Shown in pieces: positions 16,595 to 26,286 of a stretch of DNA of 64,000 bases. How positions within the stretch are numbered: the stretch's first letter is position 1; every line of letters starts with the position of its first letter. The stretch spans positions 153,184 through 217,183 of the forward strand of contig NZ_KB905372.1 of NCBI RefSeq assembly GCF_000378985.1, in the 5' to 3' direction. This DNA is from Ensifer sp. BR816. GTDB lineage: Bacteria; Pseudomonadota; Alphaproteobacteria; Rhizobiales; Rhizobiaceae. A model generated the notes under the pieces. That model searched no databases. It was not told where the DNA came from and saw only the letters and a program-made list of their open reading frames with translations. A program made the position numbers and the translations under genes.

Positions 16595-18247
16595 TCATTG
16601 TGAGGCTTTGATGCGGGCGGCGTATGCCCATGGCATCAGGGCATCGATGTCCTTGGCGAGGTGGCCGTTTGCGAGACGGGTGAAGAGGTCGCACAGGTAG
16701 GCGTAGGGCTCGACGCCGTTCATTTTGCACGTGCCGATCAGGCTGGCAAAGCGGGCCCAATTTCGCCCCCCTTCATCGTGCCCGGCAAAGAGCGCATTGC
16801 GGCGGTTCATGGCGGGGCGGCGGATGGCGTTTTCCACCAGGTTGGAGTCAATATCGACGTGGCCGTCGCCCAGGAACAGCCGGAAGCCCTCCTGTCGCGT
16901 CAGCATATAGGCCAGGGCTTTTCCGAGATCAGACTTGCGTGAGACACGCGAAGCCTGTGCTGCGATCCAGGTAAAGAACTCGTCCACCAGCGGAAGGGAA
17001 AGGTCCTGTCGGACCGCCCGGCGATGTTCGGGATCTGAACTGCGGATACTGTCTTCGATCTTGTAGAGGGCGGCGATCCGCACCAGCGCCTCGTCGACGA
17101 TAGGTGATCCGCTCTTTGGCGTGGCCTTGATCAGCTTTCTGCGCCCGTGCGCCCAACAGAAAGCCAGCTTCAATGGGTCGCCACCCACCCGGTCTGGCGT
17201 GGCGAGGTGAGAGTAACCGCCATAGGCATCAACCTGGATTGTGCCGTTGAACCCATTGAGGATCTCGGCGGCATATTCGCCTTTACGCCCGGGCCGATAA
17301 TGGAACACCACGCCCGGCGGCGCTAAGCCGTTCCAGCCGCGGTCGTCGCGTAGCACGGCCCATAGATAACCCGTCTTCGTCTTGCCTCGCCCCGGATCCA
17401 GAACCGGAGCGGTGGTCTCGTCGACATAGAGCCTTGTGCTCTCCCAAAGCAGCCGTTTGGCCATATGGTCGACCACCGGTGCGATTTCGCAACCCGTGCG
17501 CCCCATCCAGTCGGAAAGGACAGTGCGGTCGATCGGCACTCCATGTCGCGCCATGACCTCGGCCTGCCGGTTGAGCGGCATATGTTCGGAATGCTTGGAG
17601 ACGGCAATCTCCGCCAGAAGGGCTTCCGTCGGCCAGCTTGCCTCCAAAAGATGCGCCGGCGCTTTGGCCTGGACGACGCCGGTTCGACCCTTTGGGCATG
17701 CGTATTTCGGGCGGATCGTGACGATCACCTCGTAGCGCGCCGGGACCCGGTCGAGCCGTTCCGTCCGATCCTCGCCGATCCGGACCATGTTGCCGCAACC
17801 GCAGGGACAAACGATGCTCTCGGGCTCGATCACTCTCTCGACCCGCGGCAGGTGTTCGGGCAGTGCACGGGCCTTACGCTCCTTGCGAGGAGCGACTTTT
17901 TCCGGATCGGATGTGCTGGCTTCGATCTTCTTCTCGACGGCGGCGATCCGTGCCTGTGTTTCGGCGATCGCCGTTTCAAGGTCTTCCAGCGCCAGTTCCA
18001 TCTGCGCCGGATCGAGCTTTTCCGATTTCGGCCCGAACTTCGTGCGCCGATAGTCGTGAACCTGCCCCTCAAGCTTCTCGATCAGTTCCTTCAGCTCGGC
18101 GATGAAGGCGTCCTTTTCGACAACCACAGCCTGCTCATGCTGACGTGCGGCACGCTCGACCGACAGCTCGACCTGCATCGCCGCAAAGGCTTTGACAACC
18201 TCTGGCGGAAGGTCCGGAAACTGGCTGAGATCAAGCGGCGGCGACAT
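16595..18247 (-). CDS. tnpC: IS66 TnpC transposase
   Basis: 550 aa, apparently intact. Features: N-terminal coiled coil (residues 30-125), zinc-ribbon-like VCPCGCGNM and YACPKG, DDE residues in YVDETTAPV, QVDAYGGYSHL and SNLVENAIRRPAMNRRNALF. It is the C-terminal gene of an element whose tnpB is in two pieces around cassette 3 and whose tnpA is not recognised. A shared sequence (TATGCGSCGTCTMCGCCCCA) at about 16499 and 58800 probably marks the left end of this IS subtype; a fragment of a sister copy lies at 58897-59533. Confidence 0.93.
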   Translation of the reverse strand: MSPPLDLSQFPDLPPEVVKAFAAMQVELSVERAARQHEQAVVVEKDAFIAELKELIEKLEGQVHDYRRTKFGPKSEKLDPAQMELALEDLETAIAETQARIAAVEKKIEASTSDPEKVAPRKERKARALPEHLPRVERVIEPESIVCPCGCGNMVRIGEDRTERLDRVPARYEVIVTIRPKYACPKGRTGVVQAKAPAHLLEASWPTEALLAEIAVSKHSEHMPLNRQAEVMARHGVPIDRTVLSDWMGRTGCEIAPVVDHMAKRLLWESTRLYVDETTAPVLDPGRGKTKTGYLWAVLRDDRGWNGLAPPGVVFHYRPGRKGEYAAEILNGFNGTIQVDAYGGYSHLATPDRVGGDPLKLAFCWAHGRRKLIKATPKSGSPIVDEALVRIAALYKIEDSIRSSDPEHRRAVRQDLSLPLVDEFFTWIAAQASRVSRKSDLGKALAYMLTRQEGFRLFLGDGHVDIDSNLVENAIRRPAMNRRNALFAGHDEGGRNWARFASLIGTCKMNGVEPYAYLCDLFTRLANGHLAKDIDALMPWAYAARIKASQ

Positions 18248-18309
18248 GCGGCCTTATAGCAAGGCAGTACAAAAAAGCCAAATAAAACAATGCAAAGACG
18301 GCCGGATAT

Positions 18310-18459
18310 TTACCCTGCCGCCGACGGCGCGCTCATCCGTTGCGCCATCACCCGTCGCCAGTCAAGACCTTCGAACAAAGCCTCATATTGACCCCTGGAA
18401 AGACGCATCGTCCCATCCTGAACCTTGGGCCAGGCAAAGTTTCCATGCTCAAGAATTTT
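18310..18459 (-). pseudogene. tnpB: IS66 tnpB, C-terminal piece
   Basis: The minus strand reads AKILEHGNFAWPKVQDG, TMRLSRGQYEALFEGLDW and RRVMAQRMSAPSAAG, then stop, the C-terminus of a TnpB, 62 nt upstream of tnpC. The upstream part is at 21843-21928. The frame is joined perfectly if 18460-21844 is removed with one TT retained. Confidence 0.8.
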
Positions 18460-18506
18460 GTACCTTATCTGAGAATGCAGCCCCTTCCGGCGCAGATCAG
18501 CAGCTA

Positions 18507-18836
18507 GTGCTGGTTACCCATCAGTTTCATCCTCTTTTCGGCCGGCAGCTGCCCTGCGTTGGGAAGCGAGGTAACTTGCAGGGCGACCGTCTGCTTTTGC
18601 AGACCGAGGATGGCGCCATATGGCCGCTTCCCCCTCAATGGACTGATCTTGTGAGCATTGATCCAGAAGTTGTCGCGAGCAACGGGCGCGCGCTCTTGCT
18701 GGTTTCGAACTTGATGGAACTAGCCAGCATGGTGGAACACCTCTGTGGCAGGTTGGCAGCGCGGTCGGGAGCGGAGTGTAAGGATAATTATGCCGCTAGT
18801 GTAAACCAGATTATGCCGCAAGAGGCCCCGCAATGA
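18507..18836 (+). CDS. Cassette protein A, divergent type (HPLFG motif)
   Basis: About 109 aa from the GTG at 18507; no ATG precedes the conserved region. Conserved pattern: VTHQFHPLFGRQLPCVGKR, GAIWPLPPQWTDL, DPEVVASNGRALL, MELASMVEHL. It matches the spacing of cassette 1 and 2 proteins (HPYFG, WM.DP, then a leucine-rich helix). Predicted small beta-rich protein, probably the family annotated DUF5372 near rhizobial recombinases (from memory, unchecked). The last 25 residues may be non-native. Its role in recombination is unknown; a directionality or target-recognition factor is one possibility. Confidence 0.6.
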   Translation: MLVTHQFHPLFGRQLPCVGKRGNLQGDRLLLQTEDGAIWPLPPQWTDLVSIDPEVVASNGRALLLVSNLMELASMVEHLCGRLAARSGAECKDNYAASVNQIMPQEAPQ

Positions 18837-18959
18837 GCGGTAAATCCTGTAATATCTGCCAATTTCTGGTGATACAATGTGGAATCGCTCTTGATTTAAA
18901 CGAGAATGGCGGTATAAATAGATTTACATTAACACTCGATCTTGCACCCGGAACCTACA

Positions 18960-19421
18960 ATGCCTGCGAAGTACGGCGGCAAGCGATCAAAGATGGATAC
19001 CCTCCTCGACGAGGGCACCTTCAATCCAAATCCCGAGAAGGTGCGCGACCCGAAGTTCCAGGGAAGCGAGTTCTTCGATCCGCACGACGCCGTCCAGGTC
19101 AAATACGAGATGCTGCGGCGCGTCTCCATCGACAATGTCTCGGTAACGGACGCTTCCGACGAGTATGGTGTTTCCAGGCCAACCTACTACCAGGCCAAGG
19201 CAAACTTCGACACGAGTGGGATTGCCGGACTGGTACCGGCAAAGCCGGGACCCCGCGGTCCCCACAAGGTCGACGACGAAGTCCTGGCATTTCTCCAGGC
19301 GCGGCTGGTACCGGGCGAGCCCGTTCGTGCGCGCGAACTCGCCAAGCTGGTCCGCAACGAACTCGATGTCGCACTTCATCCCAGGACGATCGAGCGGCTG
19401 TTAAAAGAAACGATCCGCTAG
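18960..19421 (+). CDS. Helix-turn-helix protein of the recombinase cassette
   Basis: 153 aa from ATG 18960. Central helix-turn-helix DASDEYGVSRPTYYQAKANF, followed by a second winged region (VRARELAKLVRNELDVALHPRTIERLL), the arrangement of an IS630/IS481-type N-terminal DNA-binding half. There is no catalytic domain. It sits between protein A and the recombinase and probably recognises cassette ends or acts as regulator; that is inference. Confidence 0.7.
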   Translation: MPAKYGGKRSKMDTLLDEGTFNPNPEKVRDPKFQGSEFFDPHDAVQVKYEMLRRVSIDNVSVTDASDEYGVSRPTYYQAKANFDTSGIAGLVPAKPGPRGPHKVDDEVLAFLQARLVPGEPVRARELAKLVRNELDVALHPRTIERLLKETIR

Positions 19422-19447
19422 AAGTTGCCACGGCATCGGCATGTTCA

Positions 19448-19711
19448 TTGCCGGCCACCGCGGACCAGTACGAGGTGCTGCGCAGCGCAGCTCTCGGCGA
19501 AGTTCTGCCGCTCAAGGCCCGTAGCGGCCTCATGCTTTTTCTGCGCCGCGGCATGTGGGGATGGGCCCGCGCACTGCCTGCAGCGGCATGCCCTGATCAA
19601 GGCCAGTTTTACCTGTCATCGGCCACCCGACCGGCGCACGGCGAACTCAGCGCCGTCGTTCATGTCCTGGCGACCATCGCCATGAGCATCCACCAACGGA
19701 GAGCACCATGA
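19448..19711 (+). CDS. Small conserved protein of the recombinase cassette
   Basis: 87 aa from a TTG at 19448; the frame has no ATG or GTG at its head. Sequence features are DQYEVLRSAALGEVLPLKAR, LFLRRGMWGWARAL and a C-terminal HVLATIAMSIHQ helix. I recall similar small ORFs upstream of rhizobial recombinases, but their function is unknown. The stop overlaps the recombinase start (ATGA at 19708). A GAGAGC Shine-Dalgarno for the recombinase lies within its tail. Confidence 0.55.
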   Translation: MPATADQYEVLRSAALGEVLPLKARSGLMLFLRRGMWGWARALPAAACPDQGQFYLSSATRPAHGELSAVVHVLATIAMSIHQRRAP

Positions 19712-21808
19712 ATGTACACCTCAAAGTCCAGTCTCATCACCGTGAACGCAGCGCCTACCTCTACATCCGCCAATCTTCGATGCGGCAAGTCATCGACAAT
19801 ACCGAGAGCGCCATGCGCCAATATGCGCTTCGCGGCCGTGCTATCGCCCTTGGTTGGCGCGAGGAGCAGATTATCGTCATCGATAATGATCAAGGCGAAT
19901 CCGGCGCATCGGCGGTCTGGCGCGAGGGATTTCAGCGGCTGGTCAGCGATGTCGGCATGGGGCATGCCGGGATCGTCATGGGCCTGGAGGTCTCTCGTCT
20001 GGCGCGCAACAATGCCGATTGGCAGCGGCTGCTCGAGATCTGTGCTCTCGCCGATACCCTGATCCTCGACGAGGACGGCGTCTATGACCCGGGTAGTTTC
20101 AACGACCGGCTCCTGCTCGGCCTCAAGGGAACAATGAGTGAGGCCGAACTGCATGTGATCAAGGCACGGCTGCGCGGCGGCATCCTCAATAAGGCCCGGC
20201 GTGGCGAGTTCCGTTGCCCCTCCCGACCGGGCTGGTCTATGACCATTCCGGCAACGTGACGCTTGATCCGGACATGCAAGTCAGAGAGACGATCGCCCAT
20301 TTCTTCGAGACATTCTCTCGCGTCGGATCCGCCTCCCAGACCGTCAAGGCCTTTCGTCAAGAGGGCATTCTCTTTCCCTCCCGTCTGCACGGCAGCCAGA
20401 CGGTTTTCCGGCCGCTGACGCCTTCGACGGCGATGCGCGTCCTGCACAATCCACGTTACGCCGGAGCCTATGCCTATGGCCGCCGCCGCTATCGACGCAC
20501 CATTGATGGCAAGAGGATTGTGCGTGAACAAGATAATGATGATTGGACGGCATGCATTCCAGATGCCCATCCCGGCTACATCAGTTGGGAGCAGCATCAG
20601 GAGAACTTGAAGATTCTGAAGTCGAACATCTGCCACAAATGGAACGCGGCGGTCGCATCACCTCCGCGCGAAGGCCCGGCACTGCTGCAGGGGCGGGCCG
20701 TGTGTGGGCAATGCGGCAGGCATTTTCGCATGCGCTACGCCGCCCGACGCGGCCGGCAGGAAGCCTGGTACGTTTGTGATCGCGCCCGTAGCGATCGCGG
20801 TGAACCCCTATGCCAGGCGATTGCTGCACCTCCCGTCGACGAAGCCATCGGTATCCTGATCGCCGAGCAGATGACGCCGGCAGCCATCGAACTGGCGATT
20901 GAAGTCCGCAAAGAGATCGAAGCGCGACATGAAGAGGCGGATCGGCTGCGCTGTCGCGCAATCGAGCGCGCCCAAACGGAAGCCGATCTCGCCCAGCGCC
21001 GTTTCATGCTCGTCGATCCCAATAACCGCCTCGTCGCCGACACGCTCGAAGGCGAATGGAACGAGAAGCTCCGCATCTTAGCCAATGCCCGCGAAGAGCG
21101 CGAGCGCGGCCAGGAGCACGATCAATTCATCCTTGATAAGGCCGTCCGCGAGCGGTTGGTCGCAATGACGGCGGACTTCAAAAAACTCTGGACCAACCCA
21201 GAAACCCCGAACCGCGAACGAAAGCGTCTGCTTGCCCACATCATTGAGGACGTCACCCTCCTCAAACTACCGAAGAGAGGCACAACCAAGGCTCATATTC
21301 GCACTTCAAGGGCGGTAAAACCCAGACGCTCGTCACCATCAGCCCAAAATCGCCAAGCCAGCAGGTCAAGACGAACCCCGACGTCATCCAACTGATCGAT
21401 AAACTCCTCGACGATCATATTTTTTCCGAGATCGCCGACATTCTCAATAATCAGGGACACCGTCCGGGCTCGGTGACGCGCCGTGACCAGCGCGACGCCC
21501 GCTTCACAACCAAACGCGTCACCTATCTTGTTCGCGAATACAAGCTGAGATCACGCTATGACCGGCTCCGGGATCGTGGGATGTTGACAAAGAAGGAGGC
21601 GGCTGCACACCTCAATATCCATGAGCATACCCTCGCCAGATGGGCCGAACATGGCCTCGTCACCAGCCATGCCTACAACGGACACTACTACCTGTACGAG
21701 CTTCCGAAGACAGATTTACCGCAAAAGCAATCCAGTCGATGGAACCAGCTCGTCGATCGCGTGGCCGCCCATAAGGAAAATGCCAGACACGCCAAAACCT
21801 TCAACTGA
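19708..21808 (+). pseudogene. Large serine recombinase, two frameshifts
   Basis: The full protein would be about 700 aa. Resolvase domain: catalytic Ser in YLYIRQSSMRQV, then DNDQGESG and LEVSRLARNN. Next come the recombinase domain (AFRQEGILFPSR, TAMRVLHNPRYAGAYAYGRRRY), a zinc ribbon (AVCGQCGRHFRMRY), a coiled coil, and a C-terminal helix-turn-helix (LTKKEAAAHLNIHEHTLARWAEHG). A missing C in the run at 20217-20220 breaks the frame after RRGEFRCP. A second shift near 21298-21306 (ATTCGCACTTC) separates the C-terminal 160 residues. All domains are otherwise well preserved, so inactivation looks recent. Confidence 0.85.
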
Positions 21809-21842
21809 ACCCGAAAGAGAGATGCAGTATGAATGCAGATCG

Positions 21843-21928
21843 TTGGCGTAAAGGCAGACGCCGGAGCCGCCCCACCAGACGATCTTAATTCTGTCCGCTC
21901 GTTTGAAGGAAGTCTGATGCGCAGCCAT
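21843..21928 (-). pseudogene. tnpB: IS66 tnpB, central piece
   Basis: The minus strand reads FKRADRIKIVWWGGSGVCLYA, the central TnpB signature (usually RIK.VWWDG.GLCLYAKRLE). It stops at the cassette 3 junction and continues at 18459. Further upstream the gene decays. ISL3 lies to the right. Confidence 0.7.
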
Positions 21929-22023
21929 ATCGCAATCCTTGTAGAGCTTCGAACAAATCTAAGGCCGATGCTCCGCCACAGGCAATGCTGAATGGTTCCC
22001 GTCCCCGGCATTCTGACTATCAG

Positions 22024-23630
22024 CTATGCCGCCATTAGAACGCGACTGCGCAGCAGTGCGTAGCCGGCACGACCATACATCTGCCGCTTCAGTGTCTTCA
22101 GGCGGTTGATCTGACCCTCGACGGGGCTGGTCGTCCATCGATGATTGATCGCGCCGCGGACGGCCTCGATGTCGCGGCTAATTCCGGCAGCCAAAGAGGC
22201 CAGTTCGCTGTCCCCGGCCTCAGCGATCCATCCCTCCAGGAGGGAGGCATCATCACCCCGCAATATTGCTGCTAATCGGCGAGAAAGATGCCCGGCAACC
22301 GAAAGCTGCGGCGCATGTTCGTAAACATGCTTCAGGAAACACGCGGCCTTCGCATCACAGGATTGCGGGTCCTGACCCAGAAGCCATGCACATCTTCGCC
22401 GGGATGGCGGTCGCCAGGGACGGCTCTTTTCTCGTTTGGAGGATTGTTGCTGTTTCTTCAGGTCTGCGGTCCATCGGTAAACAGTGGCACGGCTTCCTTT
22501 AAATCCCTGGGCTTTGATCTCGGACAGAAGCTGTCGACCATTGTGACATCCTTCGTTCCAACGTCGAAGAAGATAATCCTCGAACGCCAGAAGGGTATGG
22601 TATTGAACCGAAGGGCGGTGGTGTTCGGGTTCACCGCCCGCTGCCAGCCACCGTTCAATTGTACGCACACTCATGCCGACCTGCGGCGCAATCTGCCTCG
22701 CAGAGGTGATCCCGGCATCACGCAGGCGCATCACCTCCTCATACAGATCACGACGTTGCAGCTTTCGCTGGTGCCGCAAGCTTTGCAGCGATGTTTGCTT
22801 CTGCGATGGGTGTTCGGGGACCTCATGACTTTCTGCGGCGATCTCATTCATCGCGGCGACGCCGGCAAGACGGACAGCTTTGCGATGACGACCGACCGCC
22901 AGACGAAGAGCCTCACCCAAATTCGCGAGAAGATGCCATCGATCCGCGATCTGAGCGGCATCAGGGGCGCCTCGTCGTGCCCCTTCTGCATAAACGCCAG
23001 CACGGTCGCGGGCGATGATTTCTACGCCAGGATGACGGGCCAGCCATTCGGCTACAACATCAGCATTTCGTTCGGGAAGCAGATCAAGAACGCGGTTGCG
23101 TTCCAGATCGCAGACAATCGTGCCGTAACGCTGGCCCTTGCGCCAGGCCCAATCGTCGATACCAACGATCCGAGGGGCAGGATAGGATTCGTGCACCGAT
23201 GAGCTCACCATTCGCAGAAGTGTATCGCCGCTCACAGGAATGGTCAGCTTTTGCGATAAGCGACCGCCGGGCTCGCCTCCTGCCGTAAGTCCGACCGCCG
23301 TTTGCGCCGCTCTGAGGCGGTTCGACGGGCCTTGGCCGAAACCAATCCCGGAAATCGTTCGGTGAAGATACGCGTTACGCATTGTCTGTCGACACAACGA
23401 AAACGCCTGGCGCGAAGTCGGATCGCCGCAGCTTGATCCTGGAAAGGCAGATCGGCAAGCCGGCGCAGGTAATGACTGTGAACGCGCCCGCTGGATCGGT
23501 CGCAAGTGGGGCAATTGGACGAGGCCGAAATCGACCGCGCCGAAATAACGACAGCGCCACATTGGCGCACGATCTCCACGACCTCGAAATTCGAGGGAAG
23601 CAACGAGTTGAAAAAGTGAAGCACGAGCAA
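22024..23630 (-). pseudogene. ISL3-family transposase, one frameshift
   Basis: The N-terminal part (23244-23630) has the zinc-finger pattern CPTCDRSSGRVHSHYLRRLADLP and C..RIFTERFPG. The frame shifts by one base around 23312-23325, after AKARRT, and continues (RLRAAQTAVGL, GDTLLRMV, RIVGIDDWAWRKGQRYGTI, IIARDRAGVYAEGA, QIADRWHLLANLGEAL) to the C-terminal TTSPVEGQINRLKTLKRQMYGRAGYALLRSRVL. DDE residues are present. ISL3 transposases are normally a single ORF of about this total length, so this copy is inactivated. Ends and target duplication could not be identified. Confidence 0.85.
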
Positions 23631-23644
23631 ATCACTGCATAGAC

Positions 23645-24077
23645 TACGATTCCGAATCTATGACCGTATTCGCGCCACACGTGGATCCTCCTGCACCAAA
23701 TATGCGGAAGAACCCTTGATTGCCGCTATGCAGCTCACCCCTTCCGCCAGACGGGGTCTGCTTGCCGCTTACCAACTGCTTCTTTGCGCTTGTCCTTATT
23801 CGCGGCGGTGGATTAGCGACCCCAGATCGCATTGGCGAGTTCCCATACGCATCGCGCGCGTCATCTTCGTCGTCATGATACCCCCCTAGCGATGAGGGCG
23901 CCATATGCCGTCGCCGTCACGGTCCCATTCTAGGTGAGGCAACGAACTCGCTCAGTAACAATCTGCCTGAGGCAATGTGACAAGCATGCACAAACACAAG
24001 GACCTGCCAGTCACGGACGCAACTCCCGCATCATAGTAGATGTCTTCGGAAGGCGGGCCATCCCATAACCAGGGATC
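23645..24077. other. Non-coding stretch between ISL3 and the ehu region
   Basis: Nothing here resembles a gene. A minus-strand frame of 86 codons (23644-23904) has unnatural composition and no recognisable motif. The sequence is probably decayed IS flank. Confidence 0.4.
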
Positions 24078-24917
24078 TCAACTGTTGGCGTCCCATTCCG
24101 GAACGTCGTATCCCTCATTCACGTAGAATCGCGCATTTCGCACTCTGAGGCCTGAAATGCTTGCCATTTCATCAGCTGCGAGTTCGAAATCGAAAACGTC
24201 GAAATTCTCGCGGAGCCATTCCACACGCTCGGCACGCGGTATGGCCACCACTCCTTCTTGCTGAACCTGCCATCTTAGCAATATCTGTACCGGCTTCTTG
24301 GAATGCTTACTCGCAGCTGTCAATACTGCAGGTTCGTTGAGCAAATCACCGCCGCGCCCTAAGGGGCTGTAAGCCACCATTGCCATGTCCGCGTCCCGGC
24401 ATCCGCGGTGAACCTTAGCTTGGCTCAGGTAAGGATGATATTCGACCTGGTTGGCCGCCAGCGGTGATTCTGAAAGGCGCACTGCATCAGCTAGCAAGTA
24501 ACTCGGAAAATTGGATACACCAATATTTCGCGTGAGGCCGGAAGAACGCGCACGGTTCAATGCACGCATCGACTCCGCAAGCGGAATTGTCGGGTGCGGC
24601 CAGTGGATTAGGAGTAGGTCGATTGTATCAAGACCCAGTCTACGAAGGCTTGCCTCTGCCGAGCGCTCAAGATCGCCTTCAGCGATGTCGGTGTACCAGA
24701 CCTTGGTTGAAACGAAGTACTCCTCTCGGGACACTCCTGAATAGCGGAGACCCTCGCCGACAGCAGCCTCGTTCTCGTAAATAGGGGCGGTATCAACGTG
24801 ACGGTAGCCAATTTGTAATGCTTGTGCTACTAGCTCCGAGCAGGTTTCTCCCAATAACGTGTAAGTACCCAAGCCGATGGAAGGAATTCTCGCAGTTTTA
24901 GTTTCAACATACAACAT
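24078..24917 (-). CDS. Aldo/keto reductase, paralog of the one at 12430
   Basis: 279 aa. Catalytic Asp and Tyr are in VDTAPIYENE, Lys in STKVWYTD, His in LLLIHWPHP. The C-terminal NADPH contacts are AIPRAERVEWLRENFDVFDF. It is similar along its whole length to the protein at 12430-13260. It is last in the ehuBCDA-isomerase order, 414 nt after the isomerase-like gene, so it may have its own promoter. Substrate unknown. Confidence 0.88.
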   Translation of the reverse strand: MLYVETKTARIPSIGLGTYTLLGETCSELVAQALQIGYRHVDTAPIYENEAAVGEGLRYSGVSREEYFVSTKVWYTDIAEGDLERSAEASLRRLGLDTIDLLLIHWPHPTIPLAESMRALNRARSSGLTRNIGVSNFPSYLLADAVRLSESPLAANQVEYHPYLSQAKVHRGCRDADMAMVAYSPLGRGGDLLNEPAVLTAASKHSKKPVQILLRWQVQQEGVVAIPRAERVEWLRENFDVFDFELAADEMASISGLRVRNARFYVNEGYDVPEWDANS

Positions 24918-25184
24918 GATCGTGGAAACCCCAAAGTTTCAGAGCGCAAGATTTATGCAGCTGGCTTGGATCTGTGATGATCTCCATCAGACTTCTCAAG
25001 AATATTCCGGCTGATGCGAGAGGGGGAGGTATTTCGAGGTATCCAACTGCGACCAGCTTGCCAACCGGGAATAGAGAACTCCCGGGGACGTCATCGTGTC
25101 CGTGACAAGTCTCCAACAGAAACGGCGAGAGAAGCGCTTTTCAACTGGTATGTTGGAAAAGGTGCTCGGCGGCGAAGATGATCA

Positions 25185-25290
25185 ACGTCGATATGCTTGC
25201 CTAGCTCACGCAATCCCTCGAGCGCCTTGCCAAGGGCTGGTCGGGCAGCGAAATCGACGCGCTCATGCCGTGAACCTTCGCCTGCTAAAC
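25185..25290 (+). pseudogene. Probable IS66 tnpC C-terminal remnant
   Basis: One plus-strand frame reads LTQSLERLAKGWSGSEIDAL followed by MP and stop, resembling the end of IS66 transposases (NG....IDALMPWAY). It is short and degenerate. The rest of the gap 24918-25331 holds nothing recognisable. Confidence 0.35.
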
Positions 25291-25331
25291 GGCCTCATTG
25301 CCGCTTACGGTCTTTCCATACACCGATGGCA

Positions 25332-26063
25332 TTATTCCTTGGTGACTAAGTTGCGCAAAGGGGCTCGCGCCAGCCGGCCGGCCCCGTCCGTTCCGTCGTA
25401 ACCAGCAATGCGACAGGCGTGCCAAATCGTGGCCTGGTTTGCTGTGATAACTGGCTTGCCTAGAGCTTGTTCAAGATCAGAAATTATGGAGTACGTGTTT
25501 AGGTCCGTGCATGCGAGAACCACCGCCTCTGCTTCTGAGGTGTCTGCCTGCTGAGCGAGTTTAAAGATCCTGTCCGTTTCAATTCTGCCGACGGCCTGAG
25601 CCACCCCCAAGCTTCGACTGGACATGGGTTCCAGTCCGGATTCAGCGAGATACTTCTGGAACTGTGATGTGATTTCTGCAGGATAGGGTGCACCTATTGC
25701 GATCCGCTTGACACCCAGCGCATTGCACGCTGCAACGATAGCGCTAGAAGTAGTGGTAGCCCGCGAGTCCGCACCTTTTTCAATTTTTTGCTTGATGGAG
25801 TTGTCTCCTGATAAGCCCCTCGCAAAGCTAATTGACGTACAGGCGTAGGCAACTGCTGCAGGTCGAATCGGACGTAGCGCTTCCGCAGCTAAATCCAAGT
25901 CCTCATCATCGACCAGCCCCTGCACGAGTTCAAGCGTGGCTGGCGCTTCGGGAAAGCGAACCCTGGTAACATGGATCGTTGCTTCGGGTGGGGCAAATTG
26001 CCAAAATTCCCGGTCAAGGGTTCCGTCAGACGGATAGATGACTCCAATGCGAAAAGTACTCAT
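25332..26063 (-). CDS. Asp/Glu racemase superfamily protein (EutA / maleate cis-trans isomerase type)
   Basis: 243 aa from ATG 26063 with AAAGGA upstream; longer in-frame starts lack a ribosome site. N-terminal RIGVIYPSDGTLDREFW. First catalytic Cys in VAYACTSISFARG, second in AVVLACTDLNTYSII, so both Cys of racemase/isomerase enzymes are present (arylmalonate decarboxylases lack the first). It lies downstream of an ehu-type importer, as EutA does in Sinorhizobium ectoine clusters. However, the other ectoine degradation genes are missing, so the substrate may differ. Confidence 0.8.
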   Translation of the reverse strand: MSTFRIGVIYPSDGTLDREFWQFAPPEATIHVTRVRFPEAPATLELVQGLVDDEDLDLAAEALRPIRPAAVAYACTSISFARGLSGDNSIKQKIEKGADSRATTTSSAIVAACNALGVKRIAIGAPYPAEITSQFQKYLAESGLEPMSSRSLGVAQAVGRIETDRIFKLAQQADTSEAEAVVLACTDLNTYSIISDLEQALGKPVITANQATIWHACRIAGYDGTDGAGRLARAPLRNLVTKE

Positions 26064-26286
26064 GTCAATCCTTTCAAGCGCGAGCCGCACTGGCTGCGTA
26101 CTAGAGTTAAACGATCTGCGCCAAGCTCCCGCGTCATACTTGTTAAATCCCACCGAGCATGCGCAATGCTGCGCTAATCGACCCGTCATGGTTCGCGGGA
26201 GCTGTAACTTTTGCAACGGCTGGCTATCTCTGCACCGTCGGGAGGTGAACCCTGCACATAGCAATAGGTGGTCGTAGGTTTCCCGA

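Larger units (their letters stand above)
18460..21844 (+). mobile_element. Recombinase cassette 3 (large serine recombinase element) inserted in IS66 tnpB
   Basis: About 3385 bp with, in order, a HPLFG-motif protein, a helix-turn-helix protein, a small protein and a large serine recombinase, all plus strand and opposite to the tnpB it splits. The left junction reads CTCAAGAATT-TT-GTACC and the right GATCG-TT-GGCGTAAAG. Deleting the segment leaves CTCAAGAATTTTGGCGTAAAG, which on the minus strand reads YAKILE in frame with both tnpB pieces. A 2-bp crossover (TT) is the hallmark of serine recombinases. No long terminal inverted repeats are seen. The recombinase gene is frameshifted, so this copy is probably dead. 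Confidence 0.7.

Noticed and set aside
22288..23202. 304-codon plus-strand ORF opposite the ISL3 transposase
   Set aside because: Antisense of a recognisable transposase; composition and lack of motifs argue against a gene.
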